64,000 bases of DNA from Liolophura sinensis (GCF_032854445.1 NC_088297.1:10440163-10504162); one strand, 5' to 3'. Positions 41,801-52,309 are shown, counted from the stretch's first letter. Notes: a model not told the origin generated them from the letters alone. A program made the numbers and translations.

Positions 41801-44354
41801 ACCACCCTTTACCTACATGTGTTTTCTCTTTTTAATATATCTATCTATCAGCTCATGCTGGTTTCCTCTCCGGCCATGTGTGGGAAGGTCTTCAGCAACC
41901 TGCGGATTGTCGTGTGTTTCCCCCGGGCTCTGCCCGGTTTCCACCCGTCATAATGCTGACCGCTGTCGTATAAGTGAAATATTCTTGAGTACGGCGTAAA
42001 ACATTTGTCTATTGGAGGAGCTTTTGTGAATTTGACCTTTCAACTGAACTTAAAAAATTTGACAAAACCCCTTGTATATCAGGAAGGTATCAACATTTAC
42101 CATTTGGCAGTGTGCACACATTTTTCAATATAGCTAAGGATGTACAATGTACCTATCACATTTCATCGTGATGTTTATTTCCAGGCTATGGCTGCTGTCA
42201 ACTCTAGGAAAGCTAAATTTGCCCTGCTCAAGGGATCATTCAGTGAACAAGGCCTTAATGAGTTTCTCAGGTAAGTCAGTCAGATTCTAAATTGTGCTCA
42301 GGGGATCATTCAGTGAACAAGGCTTTAGCAAGTTTCTCATGTAAGTCAGTCAGATTCTAAATTGTGCTCAGGGGATCATTCAGTGAACAAGGCTTTAGCG
42401 AGTTTCTCAGGTCAGTCAGTCAGATGAAGATGTTCATCTACTGCAATAAATACAACGTATTGCCCAAGATATCATTTATCTTATCTTTATTATATTGATA
42501 AAATATTCCAAAGATATTAATATGGCTGAAGGTCACATACGTAAAAATGTACGTAAAATTAAATCAGGTGAAGTCATTTTACACTATGAATGAGATACCG
42601 GCAGCAATCCTAAGTGGGATGTGTTATGTCATTTCATTGATGCTGGCCATTCCACTGCAGCGTCTGATAAACGAGTCCACAACACGGAGTTCCTGTTCCA
42701 ACACGTATATTCATTCACACAAATCCGCTACAAACACAGGCACATGTGGCCACACCAAGACACAAAAGAGAACTGAAGCACATGATTCCTCAACCCACAA
42801 TTCTCTTCACCTTTCCGGCCCCCTACACCCACGAGTTCCTAGGAGCCCAGGTACATGTACAGAGTTACATCCCCTTCACCACAGCTTTACAACATGACCT
42901 CATGCATCTTGGATTTAATATACTTCTCTTTTTCAAGACGACTTGGGTAGACCAAATACATCACAGATGAAACCGCAGCCCGCCACATGTATTGCGCAGA
43001 AGAATTTGTTCTTTTCAGCTAACCTCACAAAGACTTGCGAGGTGCAAGTAATCTATCACAGTAGCACTACCTTTTGTGAGAGGTTAATCTGCCGGTACCC
43101 GATTGTACAATGTTAATGGTGTAATTGCATATGTATGTTTGCTGAGCGTGGTTATATTTGTACCACAGCCTTATTCTTGGTTGTAAAACTGGTGTTTACT
43201 GGTGAGTGTTGTTTGTTTCAGGGATTTGTCATTTGGTCGGGGGTCTACCGCTCCACTGAAGAACGCCAAACTACCCACAGTAGTCAAGACAGAACCATGG
43301 GACGGCAAAGACGGAGTGGTGAGTGACAAGATTCCGTTCATGTGAAAACCTTGTCTCCTGGGGCCAGTTGCTCAAAAGTAGTTAAGCCCAGTATTAACTT
43401 TAATCTGGACTAAAGTTCCATTAGTTTTGTATTGGGCCAAGACATATTAAGATTTAAACCTGGCTTAACTTTAAAATTTAAGCCAGTCTTAACTTTTAAT
43501 ACGCTTTTGAACAACCGGCCTCTGATGCACAGATTATAAGGAGAGGGGAAGTCCTCACTATGAAATCATGTATGGGGGTCAAGGCTTGTTGGGCTAAAAT
43601 GTTGTTCTTGTTGCTGTCGATCTGTTGCTGACCAATGAGATTGCTGTGTTTAATTCATCTTCCGTCTTTCTCCACACATAAACCAGACGCCATCATCTAA
43701 GTTCTTAATCATGGCATTAAACAGCAGGCAAATATATATATAAATAAATCAAATCTGGCTTTAGTCAGTTTCCCTGTGTCGAGTCCAGGCAAGACTTGTC
43801 TGTTACATGTACCTGGTGAAGAGCAGTGGTTTCCTGCTGTGCACTGCAGTTTCCTCTGTGCACTGCGGCTTCCTCTGGGCACTGCGGCTTCCTCTGGGCA
43901 CTGCAGATCACTGGTCTGACAGAGGCGTATTTATAGCCATTTTATTTTCAGAAAACATTTGGACTTTTAAACAAATCAATCTGCATTAAAATTAACGAAT
44001 AAATTGAACAATAATGTGATGGTTTACTGATGAAATGTTAAGTTTTCACACTATTGGATTTCAATATCAATTTGGGTTTTCATTTTATAACATTTCTTTA
44101 TGCGTGGTCACTGTGTCACTGTTTGGGATGAGAACATTCAATTTTTGTAAAAGATATGGACCTGTTTGACATTGAAAATAAAAGCAGCAATTCAAATTCC
44201 AGACTTTTCTTGGATATTAAAATGCCCTGAATTTTATTTCCATTTCACACTTTTTGTGTTTCAGTTGGAAGTTGAAGACGATATAGATCTCAGTGATGTA
44301 GATTTGGATGACTTAGATGATGCTGATGATAAAGGGAAGAAAACAGAGTTGTGA
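29868..44354 (+). CDS. PDIA6: protein disulfide-isomerase A6 (P5), 12 coding exons
   Basis: ER-lumen thiol oxidoreductase that forms and shuffles disulfides in client proteins. Exons: 29868-29880, 33073-33223, 34982-35039, 35180-35306, 36763-36884, 37301-37522, 38124-38273, 39168-39325, 41425-41497, 42185-42270, 43222-43318, 44265-44354. All introns are GT-AG with agreeing phases. Total 1347 nt, 448 residues (human PDIA6: 440). Exon 1 codes only MINF plus one base and joins exon 2 to give a signal peptide ending [10 protein letters not shown] (residues 1-20). First thioredoxin domain has WCGHC (55-59, Trp split by an intron), then a Gly/Ser linker (about 145-157). Second has [10 protein letters not shown] (191-200). 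The b-type domain follows with [17 protein letters not shown] (C309, C313), KKKMWGWVWAEAG and [12 protein letters not shown]. The acidic tail [17 protein letters not shown] ends in KTEL, a variant of the KDEL retrieval signal. The intron 1-exon 1 assignment rests on phase and signal-peptide logic. The longer frame opening at 32907 is intronic before 33073. Confidence 0.95.
31240..31374 (+). mobile_element. SINE type A, 3' part
   Basis: GCAACCTGCGGTTTCCCCC (with GATGGTCGTG deleted), CCTCCCACCATAATGCTGG, TTCTTGAGTATGGCGTAAAA and (AAATA)n. Intron 1 of PDIA6. Confidence 0.88.
31587..31608 (+). repeat. poly-G tract (about 22 G)
   Basis: Uninterrupted run of about 22 G in PDIA6 intron 1. It is prone to length error in sequencing and assembly. 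Confidence 0.9.
33489..33700 (+). mobile_element. SINE type A, diverged, head and body
   Basis: tRNA-like head (GGGGACCTTCATAACCAAGT then GGTTAGCATGCTAAC; B box GTGAGTTCAACTCC), followed by CAGCTCATGCTGGCTTC and AACCTGCAGATGGTTGTGG. The 3' tail is lost. Intron 2 of PDIA6. This and the 59.2-kb copy define the head of the family. Confidence 0.75.
34553..34690 (+). mobile_element. SINE type A, 3' part
   Basis: GTGGGTTTCCTCCCATCATA, ATGCTGACCGCCGTCGTATA and TTCTTGAGTACGGCGTAAAA. Preceded at 34553-34576 by a reversed (ATTT)n GATTGGT tail remnant. Intron 2 of PDIA6, tail to tail with the next element. Confidence 0.85.
34694..34900 (-). mobile_element. SINE type A, near full length, inverted
   Basis: On the minus strand: GGTCTAGTGGCCTAGCGGCT (tRNA-like head), CACGAATGCGTTTGC, GGATGGTTGTTGATTTC, CTCGCCATAATACTGGC and ATATTCTTGAATACAGC. 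With the plus-oriented element just upstream it forms an inverted pair about 80 bp before PDIA6 exon 3. Confidence 0.75.
37158..37246 (+). pseudogene. degenerate duplicate of the 5' end of PDIA6 exon 6
   Basis: CTTGACCTCTG-TTTACAAACG at 37158 parallels CTTGACCTCTG-TTGATAGAAG at 37283 (offset 125 bp). It continues with GATGTGATTGAGCTGACTGA (residues DVIELTD) and GGATGGTGGAATTC (MVEF). About 24 nt are lost internally, and the acceptor AG is gone (TTTACAAACG). The copy therefore cannot be spliced like the real exon and ends in T-rich sequence before the CGHC site. It is a dead exon fragment in intron 5. Confidence 0.85.
37860..38095 (+). mobile_element. possible SINE remnant in PDIA6 intron 6
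   Basis: GGTAGAGGGTCATACTATTA and GATTTGGTTTCGGTGCC look like a diverged tRNA-derived head with a B-box-like motif. No recognisable 3' tail, so the identification is weak. Confidence 0.3.
39394..40684 (+). repeat. 43-bp minisatellite in PDIA6 intron 8, about 30 copies
   Basis: Unit of 43 bp (GATAAATGTAAGATTCTGGA then ATGTGGCACTAAGCCCTGAATAA). It starts about 70 bp after the exon 8 donor. A variant unit (GGAATATGACATGAAGCCTT then GAATAAGGTAATTGTAAGATCC) recurs at 39962, 40263 and 40521, exactly 7 and 6 units apart, showing higher-order block duplication. Minus-strand frames ([18 protein letters not shown]...) are repeat translations. Confidence 0.96.
41190..41335 (+). mobile_element. SINE type B 3' part
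   Basis: TTTCCTCCACCCATAAAACT, GACCGCCATTGTATCAGTG and ATGACATTAAACAAATAAAT. Intron 8 of PDIA6, about 90 bp before exon 9. Confidence 0.75.
41850..42004 (+). mobile_element. SINE type A, body and tail
   Basis: CAGCTCATGCTGGTTTCCTC, AGCAACCTGCGGATTGTCG, CCCCGGGCTCTGCCCGGTTT and TTCTTGAGTACGGCGTAAAA. The (AAATA)n tail is missing. Intron 9 of PDIA6. Confidence 0.9.
42225..42430 (+). repeat. 70-bp tandem triplication of the 3' end and donor of PDIA6 exon 10
   Basis: TGCTCA(A/G)GGGATCATTCAG starts at 42225, 42295 and 42365 (exact 70-bp offsets). The first copy is the real exon end with donor CTCAG|GTAAGT (42270/42271). The copies end CTCAT|GTAAGT and CTCAG|GTCAGT. Reading through the first donor gives an immediate TAA, so the extra copies cannot extend the protein. 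Confidence 0.93.
43362..43522. mobile_element. MITE-like element with about 19-bp terminal inverted repeats
   Basis: Left end GGGGCCAGTTGCTCAAAAG; the right end, reverse complemented, is GAGGCCGGTTGTTCAAAAG (16/19 match). The interior is palindrome-rich (TTAAG...CTTAA). Intron 11 of PDIA6, 45 bp after exon 11. A similar end (GAGGCCGGTTGTTCACAG) occurs alone at 45010. Confidence 0.75.
43656..43751 (+). mobile_element. SINE type B tail fragment
   Basis: TTTCTCCACACATAAACCAG, ACGCCATCATCTAAGTTC and CATGGCATTAAACAGCAGGC with an AT-rich tail. Intron 11 of PDIA6. Confidence 0.6.
43838..43910. repeat. about 20-bp repeat x4 in PDIA6 intron 11
   Basis: Four units of TGGGCACTGCGGCTTCCTCT type. Confidence 0.85.
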
Positions 44355-44867
44355 TTTCACGCAGATTCTTAAAAAAATATATATATATAAAATTATCTGT
44401 ATGAAAACAGAAAATTACTGACAATTTATCATTTTGTAAATATGCTTCACCTTGCAGTGTATTATGGGCAGATGATATGGGTAATGATGTGACTGTTAGT
44501 TTGTGACATTTTTTTTTTCTTTATTTTCTCTTGAATGTAGTAGATTTTCTCCTTTTGCTTTGATGGCAATGCTGAATTACATTTCAGCATCTGTAATTTT
44601 CAATATAATGTTAATGAAAATGTATCAAGGTTTGTATAAAATTTCTGTCACATGGAGTGTATGTGGGTGACATCTTGTGTGGTGTATATTAAACTGATGT
44701 GGACAAGAAATACTGGTTACTGATTCTAAGAATAGCTGGAACATGATTGGTCAGTAGCTGTCATATGACTAGAGGCAGCAGATACGGTGTTTGATGGTTT
44801 TGATTGGTTGAAATGTGGTGACCCTTTTGTCAGTTGTATCACTCATATATGTAGATTGTATGTACCA

Positions 44868-44873
44868 AATAAA
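44868..44873 (+). terminator. candidate polyadenylation signal of PDIA6
   Basis: AATAAA about 514 nt after the stop codon, in CCAAATAAAATAATAC, at the end of an AT-rich 3' UTR-like stretch. It is the clearest AATAAA downstream of the gene; use is not demonstrated. Confidence 0.5.
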
Positions 44874-44880
44874 ATAATAC

Positions 44881-46034
44881 ATTTGTTTGGTACAGGTTAC
44901 TTAGTACGATTTTTAAGCATTTTTCCACACGACAGCTAATTCACAATCAGCCGAGTGGCACGATCTAGATCAAAGTACAAAAAACAAGGTTGGAAACAAG
45001 GCCGTTAGAGGCCGGTTGTTCACAGTAAGTGACTTAAAGCACTCTTCCCCAACAACAGATTGGATGAATATGTAGGATTTGAAGTGAATTGTTCCAGAGA
45101 TACTAAAGTAGTACTCCCGGGGGTGAGGGGTGAGGAAAGGGGTAAAGAAAAAAACGGTGCACAGCCTTAATTCTTGATGTTCCGTTTATGTTTATATATT
45201 TATTGTGTAAAAAAAAAATTAAAAAAATGACACTGAACAGGAATTTGCCTGATGAAATGATGGTATTTTGGGAACATTGTTAGAATGGTCATAGATACAT
45301 GTTCATTGAATTAGACAATATGAATGTGACACATGCCATGATCCAGATTAGCATCGTATTTTGTGTTTTGTTTTGGTTGTTAAATGAAACTTCCTGATGG
45401 GAAACCGTGAAAATAACAACTGCTGTCTCGAAATTCTGTGAAAGAATCCCTTAGCTGAAGGTATGTACTTAAATCCCTAGTGTTTCCCTGTATGTTACAA
45501 TTATAAAGAATGCGTCACAGTTTTTGTTTCCTTTGGTATTTCCTTTTTTTTTTGTAAGTAAATGGAAAATAACCAATATTTTGTTTTTCATACCAAGTCA
45601 TAGTGTTCATCTTCCCTATTTTTTTTTTTAATTCATTTGTTTTGCTTTAGATGGCATCCCACAATGTAGCTCATTTTAGCACATGTGAAAACTGAAGTCA
45701 CGACCCACATCAGAGTGCTCTCGGGCATCACGGTTGTATTTGTACGTAGCGCAACTTCAGTGTCTATTGCTGAGCGTTGAAAGAAAAAGACTTTGACTAC
45801 ATATGATGTATGTAGATGATTAAAAATTTTCCATATACTATTTGTCAGAGTTCTGTTTTTATATCAAGGTATGTGTAATTTATTTCTCCATCTTTTCACA
45901 TAATGTTCGCATAAGTCATTTAATAAAAATATATTGTGTGTGTTCTTCTTTTTTTAATAATAATAGAAATACTTCTACTTATACAAATGTACTTTATTTT
46001 CCAAGAAAATGTGAAAGTAGTCTTCGAGTCTTTA
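44881..46034. other. downstream flank of PDIA6, no gene seen
   Basis: AT-rich sequence with several poly-A/poly-T tracts (45208-45230, 45546-45556, 45620-45632) and a lone MITE end at 45008-45030. No exon recognised. Confidence 0.5.
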
Positions 46035-46345
46035 AATGAAAGGGGACGTAGGCCGTGGTTTGTGTTTAATGGCGCGTGCGCTTTTAGTTCTGAGGACTTG
46101 CGTGGTGCTGGTTCAAATCCGGCCTTGGACCTGGAATTTGTAGAATTCCCTATCCTCGCTGCTTGTCCTTGGTGACAGTAAGAGGTTGAAGACCACTTGC
46201 CTTCCATCAATACGGTGTAACATCTCTACATGTACATCACATTGGGAAAGGTTGTCACTGGTTTGCCCTGGGCCACTCCTGTTTCGTCCACCCATGAAAC
46301 TGATCGCCATCGTATAAGTGAAAAAAAAAGAATTCAGTAAATAAA
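46035..46345 (+). mobile_element. SINE type B, near full length
   Basis: tRNA-like head (GGACGTAGGCCGTGGTTTGT; B box TGCTGGTTCAAATCCGGCC at 46107-46125), body with TTTCGTCCACCCATGAAACT, then GATCGCCATCGTATAAGTGA and an A-rich AAATA tail. The head matches the minus-strand copy at 8.1-8.4 kb. A further tail fragment (CACCATCGTATAAGTG, CTATGGCATTAAACAGC) lies at 46530-46590. Confidence 0.78.
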
Positions 46346-46616
46346 TAGAAATGAAAGGGATGTCCCTTGCTTGCTCTGTCAGAGTACTAGAACTCTCTGA
46401 CTGTCGGACCCTTGACCAATGAGGTAGCTTGTTTAAATCCAAATCTTTTAATTTCAGCTGCGGATTTACATCAGCAAGCTAGTCCATTATCTGACACAGG
46501 CTGGCTGTGTACTCATCGGTAAAAGTAGGTCACCATCGTATAAGTGAAAACTTCGTTACTATGGCATTAAACAGCAATGAAACAAACACTTGTAACCAAA
46601 AGTATCAATGACATAC

Positions 46617-49600
46617 GTTCTGATTAAGTAAAGATACCAATGCTGTCAGACCTGTGCGTTCTGATTAAGTAAAAATACCAATGCTGTCAGACCTGTGCGT
46701 TCTGATTAAGTAAAAATACCAATGCTGTCAGACCTGTGATTTTTGATTAAGTAAAAATACCAATGCTGTCAGACCTGTGAGTTCTGATTAAGTAAAGATA
46801 CCAATGCTGTCAGACCTGTGAGTTCTGATTAAGTAAAAGTACCAGTGCTGTCAGACCTGTGATTTCTGATTAAGTAAAAATACCAATGCTGCCAGACCTG
46901 TGAGTTCTGATTAAGTAAAGATACCAATGCTGTCAGACCTGTGAGTTCTGATTAAGTAAAAGTACCAGTGCTGTCAGACCTGTGATTTCTGATTAAGTAA
47001 AAATACCAATGCTGCCAGACATGTGGGTTTTGATTAAGTAAAAATACCAATGTCAGACCTGTGGGTTCTGATTAAATAAAAATACCAATGTTGTCAGACC
47101 TGTGATTTCTGATTAAGTAAAAATACCAATGCTGCCAGACATGTGGGTTTTGATTAAGTAAAAATACCAATGTTGTCAGACCTGTCAGTTCTGATTAAGT
47201 AAAAATACCAATGCTGCCAGACATGTGGGTTTTGATTAAGTAAATATACCAATGTTGTCAGACCTGTGGGTTCTGATTAAGTAAAAATACCAATGCTGTC
47301 AGACCTGTGATTTTTGATTAAGTAAAAATACCAATGTTGTCAGACCTGTGATTTCTGATTAAGTAAAAATACCAGTGCTGTCACACCTGTGATTTCTGAT
47401 TAAGTAAGAGTACCACTGTTGCCAGACCTGTGATTTCTGATTAAGTAAAAATACCAATGCTGCCAGACAGGTGGGTTTTCATTAAGTAAAAATACCTATG
47501 TTGTCAGACCTGTGGGTTCTGATTATGTAAAAATACCAATGCTGTCAGACCTGTGATTTCTGATTAAGTAAGAGTACCAATGTTGTCAGACCTGTGAGTT
47601 CTGATTAAGTAAAGATACCAATGCTGTCAGACCTGTGAGTTCTGATTAAGTAAAAGTACCAGTGCTGTCACACCTGTGAGTTCTGATTAAGTAAAAATAC
47701 CAATGCTGTCAGACCTGTGAGTTCTGATTAAGTAAAGATACCAATGCTGTCAGACCTGTGATTTCTGATTAAGTAAAAATACCAATGTTGCCAGACCTGT
47801 GATTTCTGATTAAGTAAAAATACCACTGTTGCCAGACCTGTGATTTCTGATTAAGTAAAAATACCAATGTTGCCAGACCTGTGAGTTCTGATTAAGTAAA
47901 AATACCAATGTTGCCAGACCTGTGATTTCTGATTAAGTAAAAATACCAATGTTGCCAGACCTGTGATTTCTGATTAAGTAAGAGTACCAATGTTGTCAGA
48001 CCTGTGAGTTCTGATTAAGTAAAAGTACCAGTGCTGTCACACCTGTGAGTTCTGATTAAGAAAAATACCAATGCTGTCAGACCTGTGAGTTCTGATTAAG
48101 TAAAGATACCAATGCTGTCAGACCTGTGAGTTCTGATTAAGTAAAAGTACCAGTGCTGTCACACCTGTGAGTTCTGATTAAGTAAAAATACCAATGTTGT
48201 CAGACCTGTGATTTCTGATTAAGTAAAAATACCAATGTTGTCAGACCTGTGATTTCTGATTAAGTAAAAATACCACTGTTGCCAGACCTGTGATTTCTGA
48301 TTAAGTAAAAATACCAATGCTGCCAGACATGTGGGTTTTGATTAAGTAAAAATACCAATGTTGTCAGACCTGTGGGTTCTGAATAAGTAAAAATACCAAT
48401 GCTGTCAGACCTGTGAGTTCTGATTAAGTAAAGATACCAATGTTGTCAGACCTGTGATTTCTGATTAAGTAAAAATACCAATGTTGCCAGACCTGTGATT
48501 TCTGATTAAGTAAGAGTACCAATGTTGTCAGACCTGTGACTTCTGATTAAGTAAAGATATCAATGCTGTCAGACCTGTGAGTTCTGATTAAGTAAAGATA
48601 CCAATGCTGTCAGACCTGTGACTTCTGATTAAGTAAAGATACCAATGCTGTCAGACCTGTGAGTTCTGATTAAGTAAAAGTACCAGTGCTGTCACACCTG
48701 TGAGTTCTGATTAAGTAAAAATACCAATGTTGTCAGACCTGTGGGTTCTGATTAAGTAAAAATACCAATGTTGTCAGACCTGTGATTTCTGATTAAGTAA
48801 AAATACCACTGTTGCCAGACCTGTGATTTCTGATTAAGTAAAAATACCAATGCTGCCAGACATGTGGGTTTTGATTAAGTAAAAATACCAATGTTGTCAG
48901 ACCTGTGGGTTCTGATTAAGTAAAAATACCAATGTTGTCAGACCTGTGGGTTCTGATTAAGTAAAAACACCAATGTTGTCAGACCTGTGATTTTTGATTA
49001 AGTAAAAATACCAATGTTGTCAGACCTGTGATTTCTGATTAAGTAAAAATACCAGTGCTGTCACACCTGTGATTTCTGATTAAGTAAAGATACCAATGCT
49101 GTCACACCTGTGATTTCTGATTAAGTAAAAGTACCAGTGCTGCCAGACAGGCGGGTTTTCATTAAGTAAAAATACCAATGTTGTCAGACCTGTGGGTTTT
49201 GATTAAGTAAAAATACCAATGCTGTCAGATCTGTGATTTCTGATTAAGTAAAAGTACCAGTGCTGTCACACCTGTGAGTTCTGATTAAGTAAAGATACCA
49301 ATGTTGTCAGACCTGTGATTTCTGATTAAGTAAAAATACCAATGTTGTCAGACCTGTGATTTCTGATTAAGTAAAAATACCACTGTTGCCAGACCTGTGA
49401 TTTCTGATTAAGTAAAAATACCAGTGCTGTCACACCTGTGATTTCTGATTAAGTAAGAGTACCACTGTTGCCAGACCTGTGATTTCTGAATAAGTAAAAA
49501 TACCAATGCTGCCAGACAGGCGGGTTTTCATTAAGTAAAAATACCAATGTTGTCAGACGTGTGGGTTTTGATTAAGTAAAAATACCAATGCTGTCAGATC

Positions 49601-50394
49601 TGTGATTTCTGATTAAGTAAAAATACCAATGTTGTCAGACCTGTGATTTCTGATTAAGTAAAAATACCACTGTTGCCAGACCTGTGATTTCTGATTAAGT
49701 AAAAATACCACTGTTGCCAGACCTGTGGGTTCTGATTAAGTAAGAGTACCAATGTTGTCAGACCTGTGGGTTCTGATTAAGTAAGAGTACCAATGTTGTC
49801 AGACCTGTGGGTTCTGATTAAGTAAAAGTACCAATGTTGTCAGACCTGTGATTTCTGATTAAGTAAAAATACCACTGTTGCCAGACCTGTGGGTTCTGAT
49901 AAAGTAAGAGTACCAATGTTGTCAGACCTCTGGGTTCTGATTAAGTAAGAGTACCAATGTTGTCAGACCTGTGGGTTCTGATTAAGTAAGAGTACCAATG
50001 TTGTCAGACCTGTGGGTTCTGATTAAGTAAGAGTACCAATGTTGTCAGACCTGTGGGTTCTGATTAAGTAAAAATACCAATGTTGTCAGACCTGTGGGCT
50101 CTGATTATGTAAAAATACCAATGCTGTCAGACCTGTGATTTCTGATTAAGTAAAAATACCACTGTTGCCAGACCTGTGATTTCTGATTAAGTAAGAGTAC
50201 CACTGTTGCCAGACCTGTGGGTTCTGATTAAGTAAGAGTACCAATGTTGTCTGACCTGTGGGTTCTGATTAAGTAAGAGTACCAATGCTGTCAGACCTGT
50301 GGGTTCTGATTAAGTAAAAGTACCAATGTTGTCAGACCTGTGGGTTCTGATTAAGTAAAAATACCAATGCTGCCAGACCTGTGGGTTCTGATTA
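46617..50394. repeat. 41-bp satellite-like array, about 92 copies (3.8 kb)
   Basis: Unit of 41 bp: GATTAAGTAAAAATACCAAT then GTTGTCAGACCTGTGGGTTCT. Variable positions are AAAAA/AAAGA/AAGAG, CAATG/CAGTG/CACTG, GCTGTC/GTTGTC/GTTGCC and GTGAG/GTGGG/GTGAT. Variants are not random: a three-unit (123-bp) pattern is visible near 46780-47030, and a GTAAGAGTACCAATG-GTGGG variant is homogenised in 49730-50330. It begins directly after a SINE type B tail. No coding potential. Confidence 0.97.
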
Positions 50395-51075
50395 ATGACA
50401 AGTTTGTGAAGGTTCCATGTTTGAATCCAGCTTGTGACTGTGCATAAATCCTATATTGTCCCACTAAATAATGCATTGTCAAACAAGCTGTTGTATCCTG
50501 ATATCCCTGTGACCAGAGGTTCAAATCCACATGATGTCAGTTTTATATTTGCACTACCAGTAATATTGAAGATATTAGGTCACAAAAGACATGCTGCTCT
50601 ATAAATGAAATACTTCTGTAGGCCTTTGATAGAAATTTATATGCTTTCTGCTATATTTCCACACAGAGGAATGTAGAGAGAACTGCTAAATATGCTAGGG
50701 GTCATGATTAATAAGACTTCGTGCAGAGTGCTACTTGACTGCCTGACTTAGAGAAGAAAAGGGTTATGGAAAAGTAATGCTCATGTAGAAATATTATGAA
50801 TAGTGAACTTTTGTAGGCTAATAATTACAGAAAATAATTAACGTCCATATGTAGATATTACAGATAGTTGTCTTGCATGTGCAGTTATTACAGAGCAAAA
50901 TTCCACATGCATAGTATGACGTTAAACCCCAAGCACTCACTCACTCCACATGCATTTATTACAACTATATATTCAAAACTAATATATGTAAGTAGTCATG
51001 ACAAACTTTCACATGAAATTATTTATATGCAGAGAACAAACTTCCATATGACGTCATCACCGGCAATAATCTTCC

Positions 51076-51123
<48 letters not shown>

Positions 51124-51129
51124 ATATTG
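50395..51129. other. SINE type C tail and (AT)n; otherwise nothing recognised
   Basis: ATGACGTTAAACCCCAAGCA then CTCACTCACTCC at 50918-50947 is a type C SINE tail. An (AT)n microsatellite runs from about 51078 to 51121. No exon seen. Confidence 0.6.
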
Positions 51130-51335
51130 AATTTAACCAAAATGACTTCAAATTTCGCCCACAAAAGTGAATGTTCGCGGCAAATAAACGTTACCGACAA
51201 AATATTATTTTTGGTGCAGACTTTATAATTTTCCAGTAGAATGTCATTCCATGCTACCTTCGAAACGCATTTCTAAACTCTCAGAATCAGGAAAAATGGG
51301 CATGTTTGTCATGGGCTAAATTTATGGTCATGTAC
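51130..51335 (+). mobile_element. MITE family M1, copy 1
   Basis: CAAATTTCGCCCACAAAAGT, GGCAAATAAACGTTACC, AAAATATTATTTTTGGTGC, CCAGTAGAATGTCATTCC, CTCAGAATCAGGAAAAATGG and a right end AAATTTATGGTCATG. Matches 54093-54318 along its length. Directly follows the (AT)n tract. Confidence 0.75.
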
Positions 51336-51754
51336 ATTACAAAGAATACGCAAATTTGCATACCGGTATGTCTGTACGATGGGACTAATTTAACTAGCCC
51401 GCTATATTAGTCCCAGATACTCGGCAGGCACAACAAACACCATTGCTCTACTGAACTTTTCGCCGTTACTTCACAACTTTGACTTAAGATCTTGGCAGTG
51501 GTTACGAATACTGGCATGTCACGACTTCAGATCTAATTGTTGTAAGCCTATAATAAGTTTTGCGAATGTCAGTTCTGATTATTTTTTTTTCTCTTTATTT
51601 ATTGTTTTGTATTATTTTTTCTTAATTGTAAGATGTTTTGTCACTGCTTTGTTTTTAAGTCCGGTATGGATCACATGATTCAACCACGTGATAATTAGGG
51701 GTGAAATATGCATGAAGTAAGGCGTGAAAGAGATACCACGCGCTTGGTTGGTTT

Positions 51755-52309
51755 TTAAAAATAGAGGTTCGAGTGGGCGGGGCATAAGTATATGTCATAA
51801 GTTAAAAGCTGCGAGTAGATGATTACTTGTAGAAATCCTCTTAGGTGGATGCCGTAGAGTTTTAAAGTTTTACACAAGTCTGGAATCACTGAAACTTTGT
51901 ATAAATCACGTTGAAATAAAGCAGTGGTGCATTCTTTTAAAGCAGGCGAGTCATTGCATGCCCCCTCGTCTAGAGCCTCACTCGCACTGCGCCATTCAAA
52001 GCCCAGTTGAATGACGTCAGACTTGAAAATAGCCCCAGCAGCCTCGCTTTGAGTTTGACATTTCTCAACGTAAACAAATACACGAAGCAGATTTTGACGT
52101 TTGTGACATTTCACCTCTGACGAAGAGTCGGTTGGATCGGAAAGAAAACGCCGCTTCAGACAGACTGATTGATCGATACAGCATTGGTTACGAATCGGTA
52201 AGTCATCTGGCAGGCATTTTTCAAGAAATCTCACTGAAAATGCGCAGGAGTGCAGATGTAAATGCTGATGAAATTTTGGCGAAATGCCGCGGTAGACTGC
52301 CCGCGTCAC
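51755..52309 (-). other. unsupported 184-codon frame in a GC-richer block
   Basis: ATG-to-stop frame of 184 codons with no recognisable domain. It overlaps an 89-codon plus-strand frame (52132-52401). The block is richer in GC/CpG than its flanks and has GGGCGGGG at 51775, so it may be a promoter or first-exon region rather than this frame. I cannot choose between a real gene and a chance frame. Confidence 0.2.

Noticed and set aside
46107-46125. Possible tRNA gene (good B box)
   Set aside because: No complete cloverleaf; the head is followed by SINE body and tail, and the same head recurs at 8.4 kb.
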